Shown: positions 11,084 to 25,843 of the stretch, piece after piece
Numbering within the stretch: position 1 is the stretch's first letter
Layout of the letters: every line of letters begins with the position of its first letter
Source: Opeltia flavorubescens
Taxonomy: Eukaryota > Ascomycota > Lecanoromycetes > Teloschistales > Teloschistaceae
Assembly (NCBI GenBank): GCA_000442125.1
Contig: KE546982.1
Coordinates: forward strand, 212,256-276,255
Length of the DNA stretch: 64,000 nucleotides
Direction: 5' to 3'
Made by a program: the position numbers and the translations under genes
Notes under the pieces: model-generated
What the model was told of the DNA's origin: nothing
Databases searched by the model: none
The model's input: the letters and a program-made list of their open reading frames with translations, nothing else

Positions 11084-14000
11084 AATAGTAGTAACTATAT
11101 AAATTTATAATCCTATTTCTATTTTTATATATAGGTCATCTACTATATATTAACTAGTAGTATTCTACTATTAAAATCTTCTGGTAGAAACCTATTAGTT
11201 TCCGCCCGTAAAAATTAAATAAATATCTCCTATATAATATACTATTTATTTTATCTATCTTTTTAATATTATTAATAATTTAATTGTTTTTTATCTAAAT
11301 TACGCTGAGCGTATTTAACGGTCTAGATTTTAGCGGTATTACTTTAGGCCTAGATAGCTTAAATTTTAAAAATACTATCAAAGAACTTAATATAAATATA
11401 ATATTTTATAGTTATAATAAATATAAACGTAAATTAATTATATAAAAGGATTATATAAAGAATTATAAGCTACTATTAATTAATAAAAGGGGTTGATAAA
11501 CTATCGACTTTATTATTAAATAGATTAGTAGAAAGAATATATAGAATAAATCTAGATTTTAATAATATAAACTTTTATTTTACTATTAGCGTATTTAATT
11601 AAATAAAATTAAAAATAATATAAATAAATATATAAATAATTTATATAACGAGCTTTATAATTTTAAAGACGAAATAAAAAAATCTACTAGATTATTATAT
11701 AATAGTAACTAAAAGAATTTGGAGAATATATAAAAGAAATAGGGGTATTTTAATATTATTCCTTTTATTTTACTACTAAAATTTCTATCGTCTCCTAGTA
11801 TAATTATAAAAGATCTTCTCGCCGTTATATCTACTAGCTAAAATAATACCGGCGGTACTAATAATACTAGCGCTAAATTTAAGCTATTAGATATAAATTA
11901 TTTTAATTTTTATTTTTTAGAAGCTATTTATAATAAAAACGATTTCGTTATTATAGAATAAAATATATATTTTCGCGATATATATTTATTTATTAATATA
12001 TCTAAAAATATTATATAAATAAAAAAATATAATATTATATACTAAAATCTATATTTATACCTCTACGGTAATATTTAAATATAATTTTCAATAAAATTAG
12101 ATAATTTCGAGTAAAATAACTTATAAATAAGCGAGAATCTAGATTTTTTAAAAAGAAAGCTATTTATTAGATTTAGAATATATTAATTAAATATATTATA
12201 TCTATTAAATATAAACTAATTTATTATTAAAAAAAAAATATTCTCCTATAAAATATATATAAATAATAACTAGGTATAAAAAAACGCGGGATTTAATATT
12301 ACTAGTTAAATTATATAAATATATAATTACCTAATATTAAGCTTATAATAAAATATTAACCGATTTAGTTTCTATATAAATTTACTAGATTTTATTATTT
12401 AATTAAAAGCTAAAAATATAATATAAAAACGCTTTTATAAATAAAAAATACTAAAAAAAACTATAAAAAATTAATAATTTCGCTAGGGTTTCTTTTAAAG
12501 TAATACCTACTAGTTATAATTATAATCTCGCGGAAATTAATTATATTAAAATCACTGGTAGTACTATTAGTAAAAGCTTTTTAAATAATAAAATAGTTCT
12601 AGATAAAATAGCGCTGGTTTTTAAAAAAAGCGTTAAAATAATTTTTAGCGTATTAATTATTTTTTACGCTAGGTCGAAATATTAAAAAATTAATATATTG
12701 GTTTTATATTTAATTTCTAGCTAAATTAATAGTAAAATATTTCTTTTAATTATATAAATAATATATTAAATTTCAATAGCTAAATTATCTATTATAAAAT
12801 TTATAGAGATAAAAAAAAATTAGAAAAATTAAAAAATACTAGAGATTTTTATAAATAAATATTTAATAGTATACCTATAAAAAATTGCTATTTTTATAGT
12901 TTATTTATTAATTCTAATAATACCTAGAATAAACTATATAGAATATAGCTATTTATTTATTATAAATATTTTATATTTTTAATAGTATTTAGTAATATAA
13001 ATTTAAAAACTACTAATTCTATTATATTTACAATTAATTTATATAAAAGTAATACGCTAAAAATTATATATATATATCCTAGCGCTTTAAATAAAATTAT
13101 ATAATAGTATAAGTATATTTATTTAATATTAAATTTTAGGTATATATTAATATTAATAGTAGGGCTTTAATTTTCGATAAAAATTTTTTATTTTTTTATT
13201 TGAATTATTATAATATAATATAAAAAATAAAGCTAATAATACTATAAAATATTTATAATTTATAAATTATCGATAAAATCGCGAGATTTAATATCTAGCT
13301 AACTAGAATTAATAATTAAAATATACTTATAGAAATTTATTTAATAAATAACCTTTAGATTAGTTTTATTATAAGCCTATTATAATCTATAGAATATAAT
13401 ATTATTATTTATATAGTTCAAAAATTTATAATAATATAAAAGAAAAAAATAGCTTTTATCTATAAATTTAATAGTAATAAAAATACGCTTTTTATTATAA
13501 ATACTAGTTTTTTTATATTTATTTTTATAAATTATACTAAATACTAAAAGAAATAATTAATACTAACGAATTTAATAATATTAAAGAGTTTTTATAGATT
13601 AAAAATAACGCTAATAAATATTTTTTTTAATTTTAACTAATTAAAAATAAATATTTAAAAGCGTATAAATATAGTACTTTTAAATTAAATTTATTTTAAA
13701 TAATTTAGTACTAGTTTTATATAGAAGTAAATAATATCGCTAGTTAAACTATTATCCTTTATTATATCGCTATATATTTTTATTTTACTATTATTTTCGT
13801 TTATATCTACTATATATTTCTATAAATATTTTCTACGTTTTTATATATATAAACGCTATATTATTATTACTACTTTAAATTATAAGCTATATTATTATTA
13901 GTATATAAGCTTTCTTTAATAATAATATAATAAGCTAACTCGATAAATTAAAATAGATAATAAAATTAAAAAATATAATTATAATATTAATTAAAACTAT

Positions 14001-14155
14001 TTAAATAAATAATAAAATATTAAAATATAGAATAGTATAAAAAAAATAATATATTTAGTATTTAAAATATTTATAAAAAGCGTTAATATTTTTTAAATAT
14101 CCCGCTGGCGCTATTAATAGTAAAGGCGCTATTTTTAATATTTTTTATAAATATC

Positions 14156-14327
14156 TATTTTAGTTCTACTATAAAGTTTTATAGAAAATATATATCGAGG
14201 TATTATTACTAGATTAGACCTAGCGCGTTTTAGTATTTTTATATATTTTATAGCGATTTTATAAAACTTTAGTAATTAATTTTTTAATTATCTATTTTAT
14301 ATAATATATATATTCTATACCCTAATA
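14156..14327 (+). repeat. 3' LTR of the 3.4-kb element
   Basis: It begins TATTTTAG and ends CCCTAATA, immediately followed by the second TATAC copy. It is 172 bp. Confidence 0.75.
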
Positions 14328-17300
14328 TATACCTATCGATTAATTATTAACGGAAATTAATTACTATTTCTATTAGATTTACTAGAAAATAATATACTAT
14401 AAAAGTATTTATATCTAATAATTCGTTTATTTCTAAATAGTATTTATAACTAATAAATCTCGATAATATATTTAAACTAGTATTTTTAACTTTAAATTTA
14501 TAATAAATATTAAATATAAATTATTAATAGTATTTAAAAGCTTATATTAAATAAAAAATATAATTTTTTATAGATATTATATTTAAACTAGTTTAGTATA
14601 GAATATAAATTATAATAAAATAGTTTATATAAAAATTAATAATATATTTAATTATTTTAAATATATAATAAATCTTTTTAATTATTTATATAATATTTAT
14701 AACTTTTAATTTTATAAATTAATAGTATATTTTAGCGATGAATAATAAATAGTTAAAAAATAGAATCGATTATTTAAACTTTTATTTAGGTTTTTTATTT
14801 ATTTTATAGGTAGTTTTATTTATATTATAATAAATATAAATTAGATAATTAAATTTTTTATAAATATTTAAATCTATATATAATATTAAGTTTTTATTAA
14901 AATAAACTAGAATTAATAATAATAAAAAAAGCTGCTATATATAATAAAATAGATTAAATTTTTTAAATATAAATACTATTAATAGATTTTAAATAATTAT
15001 TTTTTTATAGATATTATTTTTTATAATAATATTGGAATTTATATAAATTTTATATTTTTAAAATAGTTTAATAATAATTATATAATTATAAATATACTAT
15101 TAAAAATAGTTTATTAAATTAAAATATTTTTCTAGTTATTAAAATATATATAGAAATAAAAGTTTTAAAATTACTTTTAATTTTTTTTTATTATAGTAAA
15201 TTTAAAGGTATTTACCTTCTAGTCTAGTAGATATTTAGATATTTAATTAATAAACGATTTTTTAAATAATAAATATAGATTTATAGTATTAAATATATTA
15301 AAAATCTAATTAAAATATTTTCTATATTCTTTTTTTAAAAAGAAAAATATTATAAATATTATTAATATAAGTTTTACAAAAAAAATAAAATAGATATAAG
15401 ATTTTATTTATTATTTATTATATATTAGTTAATAAATTATAGTAATTTATTATCGGTATTTTAAATTTATTTTATCTTTAATTTAAAATTATTATAAAAT
15501 AGTAATACTATTTTTAATTAGATTATTATTAGTAAAAATAGTTTATAAAGTCTATTATAAAAAAAAATTTTAACGTTATAAATTTACGCTAAAATTTCCG
15601 TTTTTATAGGATTAAATAGGTATTTAATATTACAGTTTTATTAAATAATTTAATATTTATAATAATATAATTTTTAAAATTTTAATTAATATTCTTTTAT
15701 ATTATAAAATAAAAAAACGAAAATAGAATAATTTTAGTAGTTTATTTTATTCGAATTTATTTATAAAATTTATTAAAAGTTTTATTTATAACCTTTTTTT
15801 TATAGATATTAATAAAGGATATATATATTTATTTAAATTTATAAATTTATTTTTAATTTTCTATTAATAAAATATTTATAAATTCTAATTTTAGTATATT
15901 AATAATATTATTAGTAATTTACTATAAACGCGAATAATATTAAATTAAAATTATTAAAATAGCTTATTTAATTTATATTTTAAAAATTATTATTTTTTTA
16001 AAATATCCTATTTTTATTTAAAAGTTATTATTATTAAATAATATAATAGCGGTTTTTAAACCTATAATAGCTTTTATAATAACTGTTATATAGTATTTTA
16101 AATTTTTTAAAAACTATTTAAATTTTTACTTTAATATTTTAAAAATTAATTTATAATTTTTTAAATTAATTTAAAAATATTTATTAGCTTTATATTCTAA
16201 ATTAATTTCTAATAAAACTTTAATAATTAATTAAATAAAAAATAGAAATTTATTTTAAATATAAATTTATTTTAATATATAGTTTATAAAATATATATAA
16301 TTAGTAAAAATATTTAGAATTTTTAATTTATAAATAAAGTTATAGTTTTATAAAAAATATAAAGAATTTTAATATAAATAAGTAATTTTAATAACTTTAT
16401 TAATATATAATAGTATTATAATATATTAAATACTAGAAATAATAATATTTATTCTAATATTTATAATATTAATAGTAATTAGTATTATATTATTATAATA
16501 AAAACTAATAGTTATTAAATTTATAGATAAATATATATTAATATTTTTAAAATTTATAATATTAATATTTATAAGTATATTAGCGTTAAAATTATCTACT
16601 AGATAAAACTCGCGTATAATAATAATAAATTTTATAATACTTTTATTTAATAAAAAAAATTCGATAATTATAAATTTAATAATATTATATTATCTTTTAC
16701 TAATATTTATAACAATTAAAAAAGCTGGTTTTTCGTAATTATAGTATATAATAGCTATTTTAATAGAAATTTTTAATTAAATAGATTTATTATATAGCCT
16801 ATATTTTAATTAAAAATATATTTTTTTATATCCAATTATAAATAAATATCTAGAATTATATAATAGTATTTTTAAAAAGGAAAACCTATTATTAATATAT
16901 TTTTTATAATCGAGCGAATTAATTATAGCGCTTATAGTAGTAGTTATATAATAAATTTAATTTAATAATTTTAAATATTTTTTTAAATAATTTAACTAAT
17001 TTTAAATAGATTTATACTAATATTAATAGAGTATTTAATTTAGTAATTAGTTTATTTATAATAATAATAAAAAATCTTTTTTATTAAAGCTAAAATAAAG
17101 ATAATAATATAAAATATTATTTAATTTAAAAAATTCGTTATATTTATTATATTAATATATTTTAATTGGTTTAAATATTATATATTCTATTAGAATAAAA
17201 TAGAATTCTATTATATTATTATTTTAATTAGAATCTTTTATAATAATATATAAAATTTTATTAAAATTTTTATTTATAATATATTTGTTTTTAATAAAAT

Positions 17301-18684
17301 TTATTAATTAGTATAAATTATTTTTATAATTTAAATACTATTCTATTTTATTATTTAGAACTTTTTCGTCGAGAGCTTTTAATTAGAAATAGGCTTATTA
17401 ATTATTTAATTAATAGCTTTTATATAAATTCCGGCTATTATTATACTTTTAAAAGCTATAATTTTATTAATTTCCAATTGAATTTTATTATAACGAAATA
17501 ATAATTTTAAATAGAAACTATTAATAATTAATTTAAATAATACGCTGAATATTTTATATATCTGGTTTTTTTTTAAATAACGAAATTTATAAAATCGTAG
17601 AGTAATTCCGATATTAATATATAATTGAAAATATATTTAGTTAGTTTTTTTAAATATAATTTAAATATATAAATAAATATTTTAATAAATAAAAAAAATT
17701 TTTCTAGAATAGTTAATAAATTATTATTTTTATTTATTTATAAAAAATATAATTTTAATATTTTATAGTTTTTATTATTATTATAAATATTAAATTAATT
17801 ATTTTTTTTCCTTTAAAGAAATTTATAAAAGATTTTAATAATAATAATTATAATTTTATTTAGAATTAATATTTATAATTAAATATTAAAATAATTAATA
17901 TTAATTAATCTTTTAATATTTTTAATAAATATTATTTTTATATTTTTTATTTTAATAATAATATTATTAAAATATTTTAAAAAGTTTTTTTAAATTTATA
18001 TATCGTTAAAGATATAATTATTTTATTCTAACTATACTAAAGTAATAAATAATAGCTCGCTAAAATTATTTTCTAAAAATATATATTATAGTTTAATACT
18101 TTTATTTAATTATAGCGAATTATAAATAAATTTATTAATTATAATAGTAAATTATATAATTATTTAGTTTAATAAAAAAAAGTTTAATTTATAATATATT
18201 AATAATAGATTTATTATTTAATATTTAAATTTTATATATTTTATAAAAGTATATATATTATAATAAATATTTTATATTTTTATAAATTTAACGGTCTATT
18301 AATTATTATTCAATTAAAATAAATTAATATTATAAATCTTTTATTATATTTTTTAATTATTAATATAATTATTAAATTTATTAGTTGAGTAAATAATTTA
18401 TTTTAGAAATTTTATATAAAAAATTCTAGTAGTTAAATTAAACGGGCGTTTATAAATAATTATCTATTTAAAAAAAATTATTACTATTATAGCAAATTAT
18501 TATTATTTATCGGTCTATTCTATTATTATTATTATAGTAAAAGTTTTATTATATATTTTGGCGGTATAATATTTTTTTCTAATTTTATTAAATAAAATAA
18601 TCTAGATTTAATATTAAAAAAAATATAATTTTATTATTATAAAATATTAATAAATTTAATATTTTTTAAAAATTTATCGAATTA

Positions 18685-18889
18685 TATTGCGGCTATACCG
18701 TATAAACAGAAGGCTAATAGGGCAGGTAGGGCTGAATAGCTATCGTGGCCCGAAGGAAGCCTTCTAAATATATTTACTTAGTTGGGTTTAACGCCTTTTA
18801 GCGTCTATATTTATTTAGTTATAGATTATATAAATAAATAATTATTTACTTTTATTATAATACTATTACTTTATATTTATTATATAATA
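18685..18889 (+). repeat. Gypsy-2 5' LTR (least RIPped copy)
   Basis: 205 bp. It keeps many G and C bases (GGGCAGGTAGGGCTGAATAG) that are A or T in the other copies, so it is the best guide to the unmutated LTR. It differs from the 25,639 LTR almost entirely by transitions. Confidence 0.85.
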
Positions 18890-21800
18890 AATAGTAGTAA
18901 TAAAAGGCAATTTATATAAAATACGGTACTATTAACTTCCGTATATATATACTATTAATTATTATATAGTATTAGATTTTCCGGGTAGATTTAACGCTTT
19001 TCCGCCTATTAAATTACTACTTTTATATTAATACTCGGTTTATAAAGTTAATTAAAATATATTTTAACTTTTAATCCTTTTAATAAAGTTTTAGATATTT
19101 TTTATAATAATTCGAAGGATTTAACCGATTTTATTATTATACTAGCTTTTATTATAACTATTTTCTATATTAAAAAGTTCTAAAAGTATATTAAATAGTT
19201 TTTAAAATAGGATTAGGCCTTTATAATAATTTTTAAAATTTATATCGACTATATCTATAAATAAAATCTAGATCTATACTATTTTTTAATATAGAAATTT
19301 TCTAGTAGCCGGGTAATTTAAATTAATATAGCTCCTATCGTTATTTATTTTATAAATTAGAGCGAGTATCTATAAATTTTTACTAAAATAATAAGCGATT
19401 TTTATAATAATATTATTATAATTTTTAAAAATAAAAACTTTTAAATTTATATTTAAAAATTAGCAATAAATTTTATTTAAAATAGTTTAAATTTTTATTT
19501 TTATCTTTTAAACTTGTTAAAAAACTTATAATAATTTAATAAATTTATAAATATTATTAAATTTATTAATATATTTAAATAGCGAAATTATATTTTTTCT
19601 AGTATTAAATCTAACCTACTCTATTTAATAAAATCGGAAAATAATATTATACTACTATTAGGTATAATAAAACTTCTACTATAATAATAATAATAATTTA
19701 TTATAATAATAGTAAGTTCTTTTAAATAGGTAACTATTTATAAACGCCCGTCTAATTTAATTACTAGGATTTTTGATATAAAACTTTTAAAATTAATCAA
19801 TTACTATATTATTAAATATAGTAGCTATATTAACGATTATAAAATTATAATAAAGAGTTTATAATATTAATTTATTCTAATTAAATAGCGATAAATAGCC
19901 TATAAAATTTTTAAAGTTATATAATATCTATTATAATATATATACTTTTATATAATAGGTAAAAATTAAATATAAAATAATAAATATATTATTAATATTC
20001 TATAACCTAAATTTTTATTTATAAAATAAAGCCGTTATATAATATATTATTATAATTAGCGAATTTATTTGTAAATTTATATAATTAAATAAAAGTATTA
20101 AACTATAGTATATATTTTTTAAAAACCGCTTTAGCGAGTTATTATTTACTATACTAGTATAACTAAAATAAATATACTATACTTTTAATAATATATAAAT
20201 TTAAAAAAACTTTTTAAAATATNTTAATAATATTATTATTAAAATAAAAAATTTAAAAATAATATTTATTAGAAATATTTAAATAATAATTAATATATAA
20301 TATTTTAACGTTCGGTTATATATATTTATTTTAGATAAAATTATAATAATTATTATTAAAGCTTTCTATAAGTTTTTATAAAATAAAAAAAATAATTAAT
20401 TTAATATCTATAATAGTAATAAAAACCGTAAAACGCTAAAATTAAATTTTTTATAAAATAATAAAAATAAATAATATAAAAAAGTAATAATATATTAACT
20501 ACTATAAAATAACTTCTTTTATATATTTCAATATTTATTTATATATTTAAACTATATATAAAGAAATTAACCGAATAAATTCCCTATTAATTACTAATAC
20601 CGGAATTTTTTTATAATTTTATAAACTCTATTAATTAAGAGTAAACTAAATATATAAAATAATTAATATACTATTTAAAATAATTATTAATAGTTTCCGT
20701 TTAAAACTAATACTTTATTATAATAAAATTAAACCGGAAACTAGTAAAACTATAGCTATTAATAGTATAATAATAGCTAGAATTTATATAAAAACCGCTA
20801 ACTGAATAACCAGCGAGTCTACTTTTAATAGGAAACTTCCGGCGAGTAGATTCTAGATAATAGAATAAAGTAGTATTAAAGTTATAAAAATAATTTCTTT
20901 TAATTAATAGATTTTATTAAAGCCGAATATATAATAAATAAAAAGTTTAATAAAACTTTAAATACTACTATTAAAAATCCTAATTAATATAGTAATATAA
21001 TAGAATTCTACTTTATTATAATAAAGCGCGCGGAATTTAAACTAGTTAAAATATATTAATATAATAAATATAATAAAATTTTTAAATTAATTAATATTTT
21101 ATATTAGTATTTATATTTTAATTATAATAAATAATTTTTTTTAATTATAATTATTACGATTAAATTAATTATTAAATTAAATATTCTATTAATATTAATA
21201 TAAATTTATTTAAAACTAATTAAACTATTTAAAAATATATTAGAAATTATTAAAATAGAAGTTATTAAATAGCTACCGCTAGAAATACTCTAGTTAATTT
21301 ATTTAATTGTAAAGGATATATTAATAGTAGGTTTTACCTTTTAAAAATACCGTTATATAACTGTAAATATTCGTTTATAATTAAATACTAAAAATTATAG
21401 CTTTTACTAGAATATAAACTATATAATAAATTTAATTAACCGAAGAATTCTATTAAAAAAGCTGCTATATATTATAATTTAGAAGATATTAATTTCTATA
21501 AAAATTAAAAATATTAATAAAAAACGATATAATATTATTAAATTTATAATATTTAAATTTTTATATTTAATAAAAAAGCTATAGAATTTACTATTATTAT
21601 ACGCGAGTTTTATTTAATAGATAATTTAAACGCTAATATATTTATTAATATTAATATTATTAAATTTAAAAATATTAATATCTATTTATCTATTAATATA
21701 ATAATTATTAGCTTCTATAATAATATAATAGTACTAATTACTACTAGTATTAAAGGTACTAGAATAAACGTTATTATTTATAGTATTTAATATATTATAG

Positions 21801-22699
21801 TACCGTTATATATTAGTAAAGCTGTTAAAATTATAAATTTATATTAAAAGCTACTAAACTTTTTATAAAATTATAACCTTATATATAAATTAAAAATATT
21901 AGATATTTTTATAAATTATTTATATATTATAGACTATATATTTAAATATATTTATATTTAAAATAATTTGTTATTTTTTATTTTATTAGCTATAAAAATT
22001 TAATTAAATACTATTTAAGAATATAAAGCTAATAAGTACTATTAAATTAATTTAAAAAATTATAAACTAGTTATTAAAATGCTAAAATAAAAGTTTGAAT
22101 AGTTTTTAAAAAACTTTAAACGTTATATAATAGCCGCTATAATAGCTATTATAGCTTTAAATACTATTATTATACTATTTATTAATTCTAATTATTAGAT
22201 AAAAATAGTATATTTTATAAAAGTAACGATTTTTAGAATATAGGTTAAATAAACTACCCTAGCTACTTTAATTAAAAGCTACCCGTATTTATAATAAAAT
22301 ATCGGTAATATAATTAATATACCGGAGTTAAAATATATAAATATTCTATTAATAGAATATTAAAAGTAAATTTATAAATTTAAATAAATTTATATATATT
22401 CTATTAATATTTATAATAAAAAAGTTATTAATAAAGCTTTTAATAAATTTTATAAATAAAATTAAATAAAATAGACTATTATAGTTACTCTATTTTTATT
22501 TTTTTATTTTATAGTTTAAAAAAATACTAATTAAGATTTTAAAAGCTATATTATTATTAATATTTAAATATTTAATAAAATAATAATATTAAATACCTAC
22601 CTAATTCTATTATAAATAGAAATTCTAATATAAATTTATAATATTAAAGTCCTTTTTATAATTAACTTCGTAAATTTTTTCTATTAATAATAGATTAAT

Positions 22700-23770
22700 T
22701 AATAGTATTGCTACTATTTAATAGTAGTTTTATATTAAAGGTAAAAAACGTTTAAAATACCGGTAATAAGCTATTATAATTTATTAGCTTATATATAATA
22801 GATAATAAGTAGGATTTTATACCTATTTCGTTTTTTTTATAAAGTTTATATTAATAATATAATAATTTTTTCCGCTTTAATAGAAAAATATATAAAATAT
22901 TTTAATTAGATTTTTAATATATTTAATACTATAAATCTATATTTATTATCTATAAAATCGTTTATTAACTATATATCTATATATTTATTAAACTAGAAGG
23001 TTAATACCTTCGAGCTCGTTATAATAAAAAATAAATTAGAAGTAATTTTAAAGCTTTCGTTTTTATATATATTCTAATAACTAGAAAAGTATTTAGATTT
23101 AATAAACTATCTTCGATAGTATATTAATAATTATATATCTATTATAAAACTATTTTAAAAATTTAAAATTTATATAAACCGTAATATTATTATTAGAAAT
23201 AATATTTATAAAAAAGCTAATGCTTAAAATCTACTAGTAGTATTTATATCTAAAAAGTTTAATATATTTTATTATCTATAAAAGCTTTTTTTATTATTAT
23301 CGATTCTAATTTATTTTAATAAAAGTTTAATACTATATATAGATTTAAATATTAGTAAAAAGTTCGATTTTATAGCTTATATTTAATATAATATAAATAA
23401 AGTTTTTTATAAAATAGGCAAAAAATTTAAATAGAAATTTAAATAATTAATTTTATTTTTTAACCGTTTATTATTAAATATTAAAATACGCTATTAATTT
23501 ATAGAATTAAAAATTATAAATATTATTTAAATAATTAAAAAAATCTATTATATAATTGAAGTAGTTAAATATATTATTATTATTTATATAGAATATTTTA
23601 TTATAATTAGTATTTTATATTAAACTAGTTTAAATATAATATTTATAAAAAAATTTAATTTTTATTTAATATAAGTTTCTAAATATTTTTAATATTTTAA
23701 ATTTAATATTTATTATAAATTTAAAATTATAAATATAGTTTTAAATATATTATCGAAGCTCGCTAGTTAT
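22700..23770 (+). pseudogene. Gypsy-2 pol remnant: reverse transcriptase and RNase H
   Basis: In the frame around 22,832-22,990 the translation reads YINNIIIFS at 22,847-22,873 (TAT ATT AAT AAT), which matches the YIDDIVIFS catalytic motif of Ty3/gypsy reverse transcriptases with both Asp codons changed to Asn. Downstream, about 23,300-23,440 reads ILIYFNKSLILYIDL then ISKKFDF, matching the 'P-I-L-x-x-F-x-P-x3-x-x-x-T/L-D-A-S' start of the gypsy RNase H. The segment closing near 23,766 (NILSKLAS) matches the usual 'PDALSRL' end. Several in-frame TAA/TAG codons interrupt it. The protein is dead; its use is for classification. Confidence 0.75.
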
Positions 23771-24249
23771 AAATACCGCTAGGAAATAGATAAATCGCTA
23801 AATATAAAGGTTTTTATAGTATATTACTTTCTAGTAAATCTAATAAAAATATTAATTGAATTCCGCTAATAATTAATTAATAAATATATAAAAAAAAGCC
23901 GCTAAATTAAAATTAAAAAATTTATTAAAATTACTATAAAATTAAATAATAATATTATTAAACTACTATATTATATTATTAACGCGTTATTTTATTTTAA
24001 TAATAATAAATAAAGTTTATATTTAATAATATTTATAAATATAGAAAAAAAAGTATTTTAGTTAGTATATAATAAAATAAATTATTTTAGTTATATATAT
24101 ATATATAAACGTTTAATAAAAGGTTTTTATATATATAATATATTAATAAAATTATACGAGTTTATTTATTATTACTAATAATACTAGATTAATTAAATAC
24201 TTTATTACCGCTTATATAAAATTCTATAACTAGTATTTAATCTAATAAA

Positions 24250-24790
24250 ACTATTTTATACGTTTATTATTAATTTTATTCTCGCTCTATTAAAATTATA
24301 TAAAGGATATAATTATTATATATTATTAATAAATAAATTTACTAAAATAGTTACTTATATATCTAGAAAAAATATTTAAAATAGTAAATAATAGATTAAA
24401 TAACTATTAAATAAACTAATAAAATTAAATTAAAGTATATTAAAAATAGTAATTTTAAATCGTGATAAAAAGTTTATAGATTAATTATAGCGCTAGATAT
24501 TTAAAATATTAAAAGTAGATTTATAGTATTCTATTATTTAATATTTATAAACTAATAATATATTAAAAAAATTTATTTAAATTATTAAAATTACTATATA
24601 CTATTATATTACTTTATTAGATAATTCTAGATTATAGTTTATTATTTTTTTATAAATATTAATAGCTTTTAATAACTTTATAAATTATAGCTTTATATTT
24701 AAAATATTTAATTAAATATTATTTAAATTTAAAACTCGCGAAATATTAGATTTTTTATATCTATTAGATTTTAAATAAACTATCTAGCTA
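24250..24790 (+). pseudogene. Gypsy-2 pol remnant: integrase core
   Basis: The translation from 24,251 reads FYTFIINFILALLKLYKGY, then INKFTKIVTYI, then LNRDKKFID near 24,455. This is the expected series around the first and second catalytic Asp of a retroviral-type integrase (usual forms IDFI-LP and SDRDxxF). The first Asp is Asn here (GAT to AAT) while the second is retained. Several stops interrupt the frame. Order and spacing after RNase H fit Ty3/gypsy rather than Ty1/copia. Confidence 0.75.
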
Positions 24791-25322
24791 GAAAATATAC
24801 TAAACTCTAAAGCTCCTGCTAACGTTCCTGTTAAAAAACTAGCTATTTTTTTAATTATAATATAGATAGTTTATCGCTATAACTTAATTATTCTAGAGGC
24901 TAGCGAGCTGATAAATATATTTATAACGCGGAATACTATAATATTAATAACTATAAAAAAATACTAATTTATATATATTAATATTAAAAATATTATTATT
25001 TTTATTATAATAAAAATAAAAAAATATTATAATATATATTATTAACTAGTTTATTTTAAGATTAACGATTTTATAAAAATATATTTATATTAAAATTAGA
25101 ATATATTAGAACTTATTTTTAAAAAGATTAAATAATAATTAATAAGTTTTTTTAAAATTATTAAATGTATTAAATTATTAGCTTATTATTTAGAATTACT
25201 ATCTATTATAAAAATTTATAATATAGTATTAGTAATTTATTTAAAACTTATTATTAATTTTAGTAATAATTTCTACTAGTACTATTATATATTTATACTT
25301 TTAATCGTTATTAATAGTAATA

Positions 25323-25497
25323 AAAAATTTAAAATCGAACGAATTTTTTATAAGTATTATATCTATAAAAATAGAGGTTTTTCTATTTAATATTTTATTT
25401 ATTAGATTAATTATAAATTTAAAAATAATTAATAGATATTTAAATACCGTTTAAATAATATTAAAATACTAATAAAAAAATATAAACGCTATTTTAA
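25323..25497 (+). pseudogene. Gypsy-2 chromodomain remnant at the integrase C-terminus
   Basis: The frame at 25,323 reads FKIERIFYKYYIY, then KNRGFSI, stop, YFIY, stop, INY, and ends KKYKRYF. This matches the chromodomain pattern 'E-V-E-x-I-L-x-x-R ... x-Y-L-V-x-W-x-G-Y ... E-x-F' with tryptophan and glutamine positions replaced by stops (TGG/CAG to TAG). It places the family in the chromoviruses. Confidence 0.65.
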
Positions 25498-25638
25498 CCC
25501 GAAATCGGTTTTAAACTATAATAAGGCCGTTAATAATACTAATACTAATATTAAATAATAGAAATACGTTAAAAAGCTATTTATTAATAAAGAAGAGCTT
25601 ATTATTAAAAGCTAATAACTTTATTTATTACCGGTATC

Positions 25639-25843
25639 TATTGCGGTTATATCGTATAAATAGAAAGCTAATAGAGTAAATAGGGCTAAATAGCTATTAT
25701 AGCCCGAAGTAGGCTTTTTAAATATATTTATCTAGTTAAATTTAGCGTTTTTTAGCGCTTATATTTATTTATTTACAGATTTTATAGGTAAATAATTTTT
25801 TATCTTTAATATAATATTATTACTCTATACCTACTATATAATA
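25639..25843 (+). repeat. Gypsy-2 3' LTR
   Basis: 205 bp, starting TATTGCGG and ending ACTATATAATA, followed by AGTTA. It is more mutated than the 5' LTR. Confidence 0.85.

Larger units (their letters stand above)
10912..14327 (+). mobile_element. 3.4-kb RIPped relative of the small LTR element, inserted in gypsy-1 (TSD TATAC)
   Basis: Two 172-bp direct repeats (10,912-11,083 and 14,156-14,327) are RIPped versions of the reverse complement of the 161-bp LTR at 3.3-5.4 kb, sharing the core ATTAGGCCTAGCGCG. TATAC occurs at 10,907-10,911 and 14,328-14,332, and joining the flanks reproduces the uninterrupted TTTATATACCTATCG of gypsy-3 near 38,165. The internal sequence next to each LTR also matches the small element: AATAGTAGTAAC after the left LTR corresponds to the primer-binding site, and the segment before 14,156 matches the internal end at 3,638. 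The internal region is about 3.07 kb, nearly twice that of the small element, so one may be a deletion derivative of the other. No reading frame survives. Confidence 0.8.
18685..25843 (+). mobile_element. Gypsy-2: chromodomain-type Ty3/gypsy retrotransposon nested in gypsy-1
   Basis: Two 205-bp LTRs (18,685-18,889 and 25,639-25,843) start TATTGCGG and bound a 7,159-bp element. AATTA (18,680-18,684) and AGTTA (25,844-25,848) are the target duplication, differing by one G/A. Joining the flanks aligns without a gap to the uninterrupted gypsy-3 at about 43,260-43,290. The primer-binding site begins AATAGTAGTAATAAAAGG at 18,890, and a polypurine-side ATTACCGG lies before the right LTR. Decayed reverse transcriptase, RNase H, integrase and chromodomain follow in the Ty3/gypsy chromovirus order. 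It lies in opposite orientation to gypsy-1 although both belong to the same LTR family. The base at 20,223 is undetermined (N). Confidence 0.88.
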
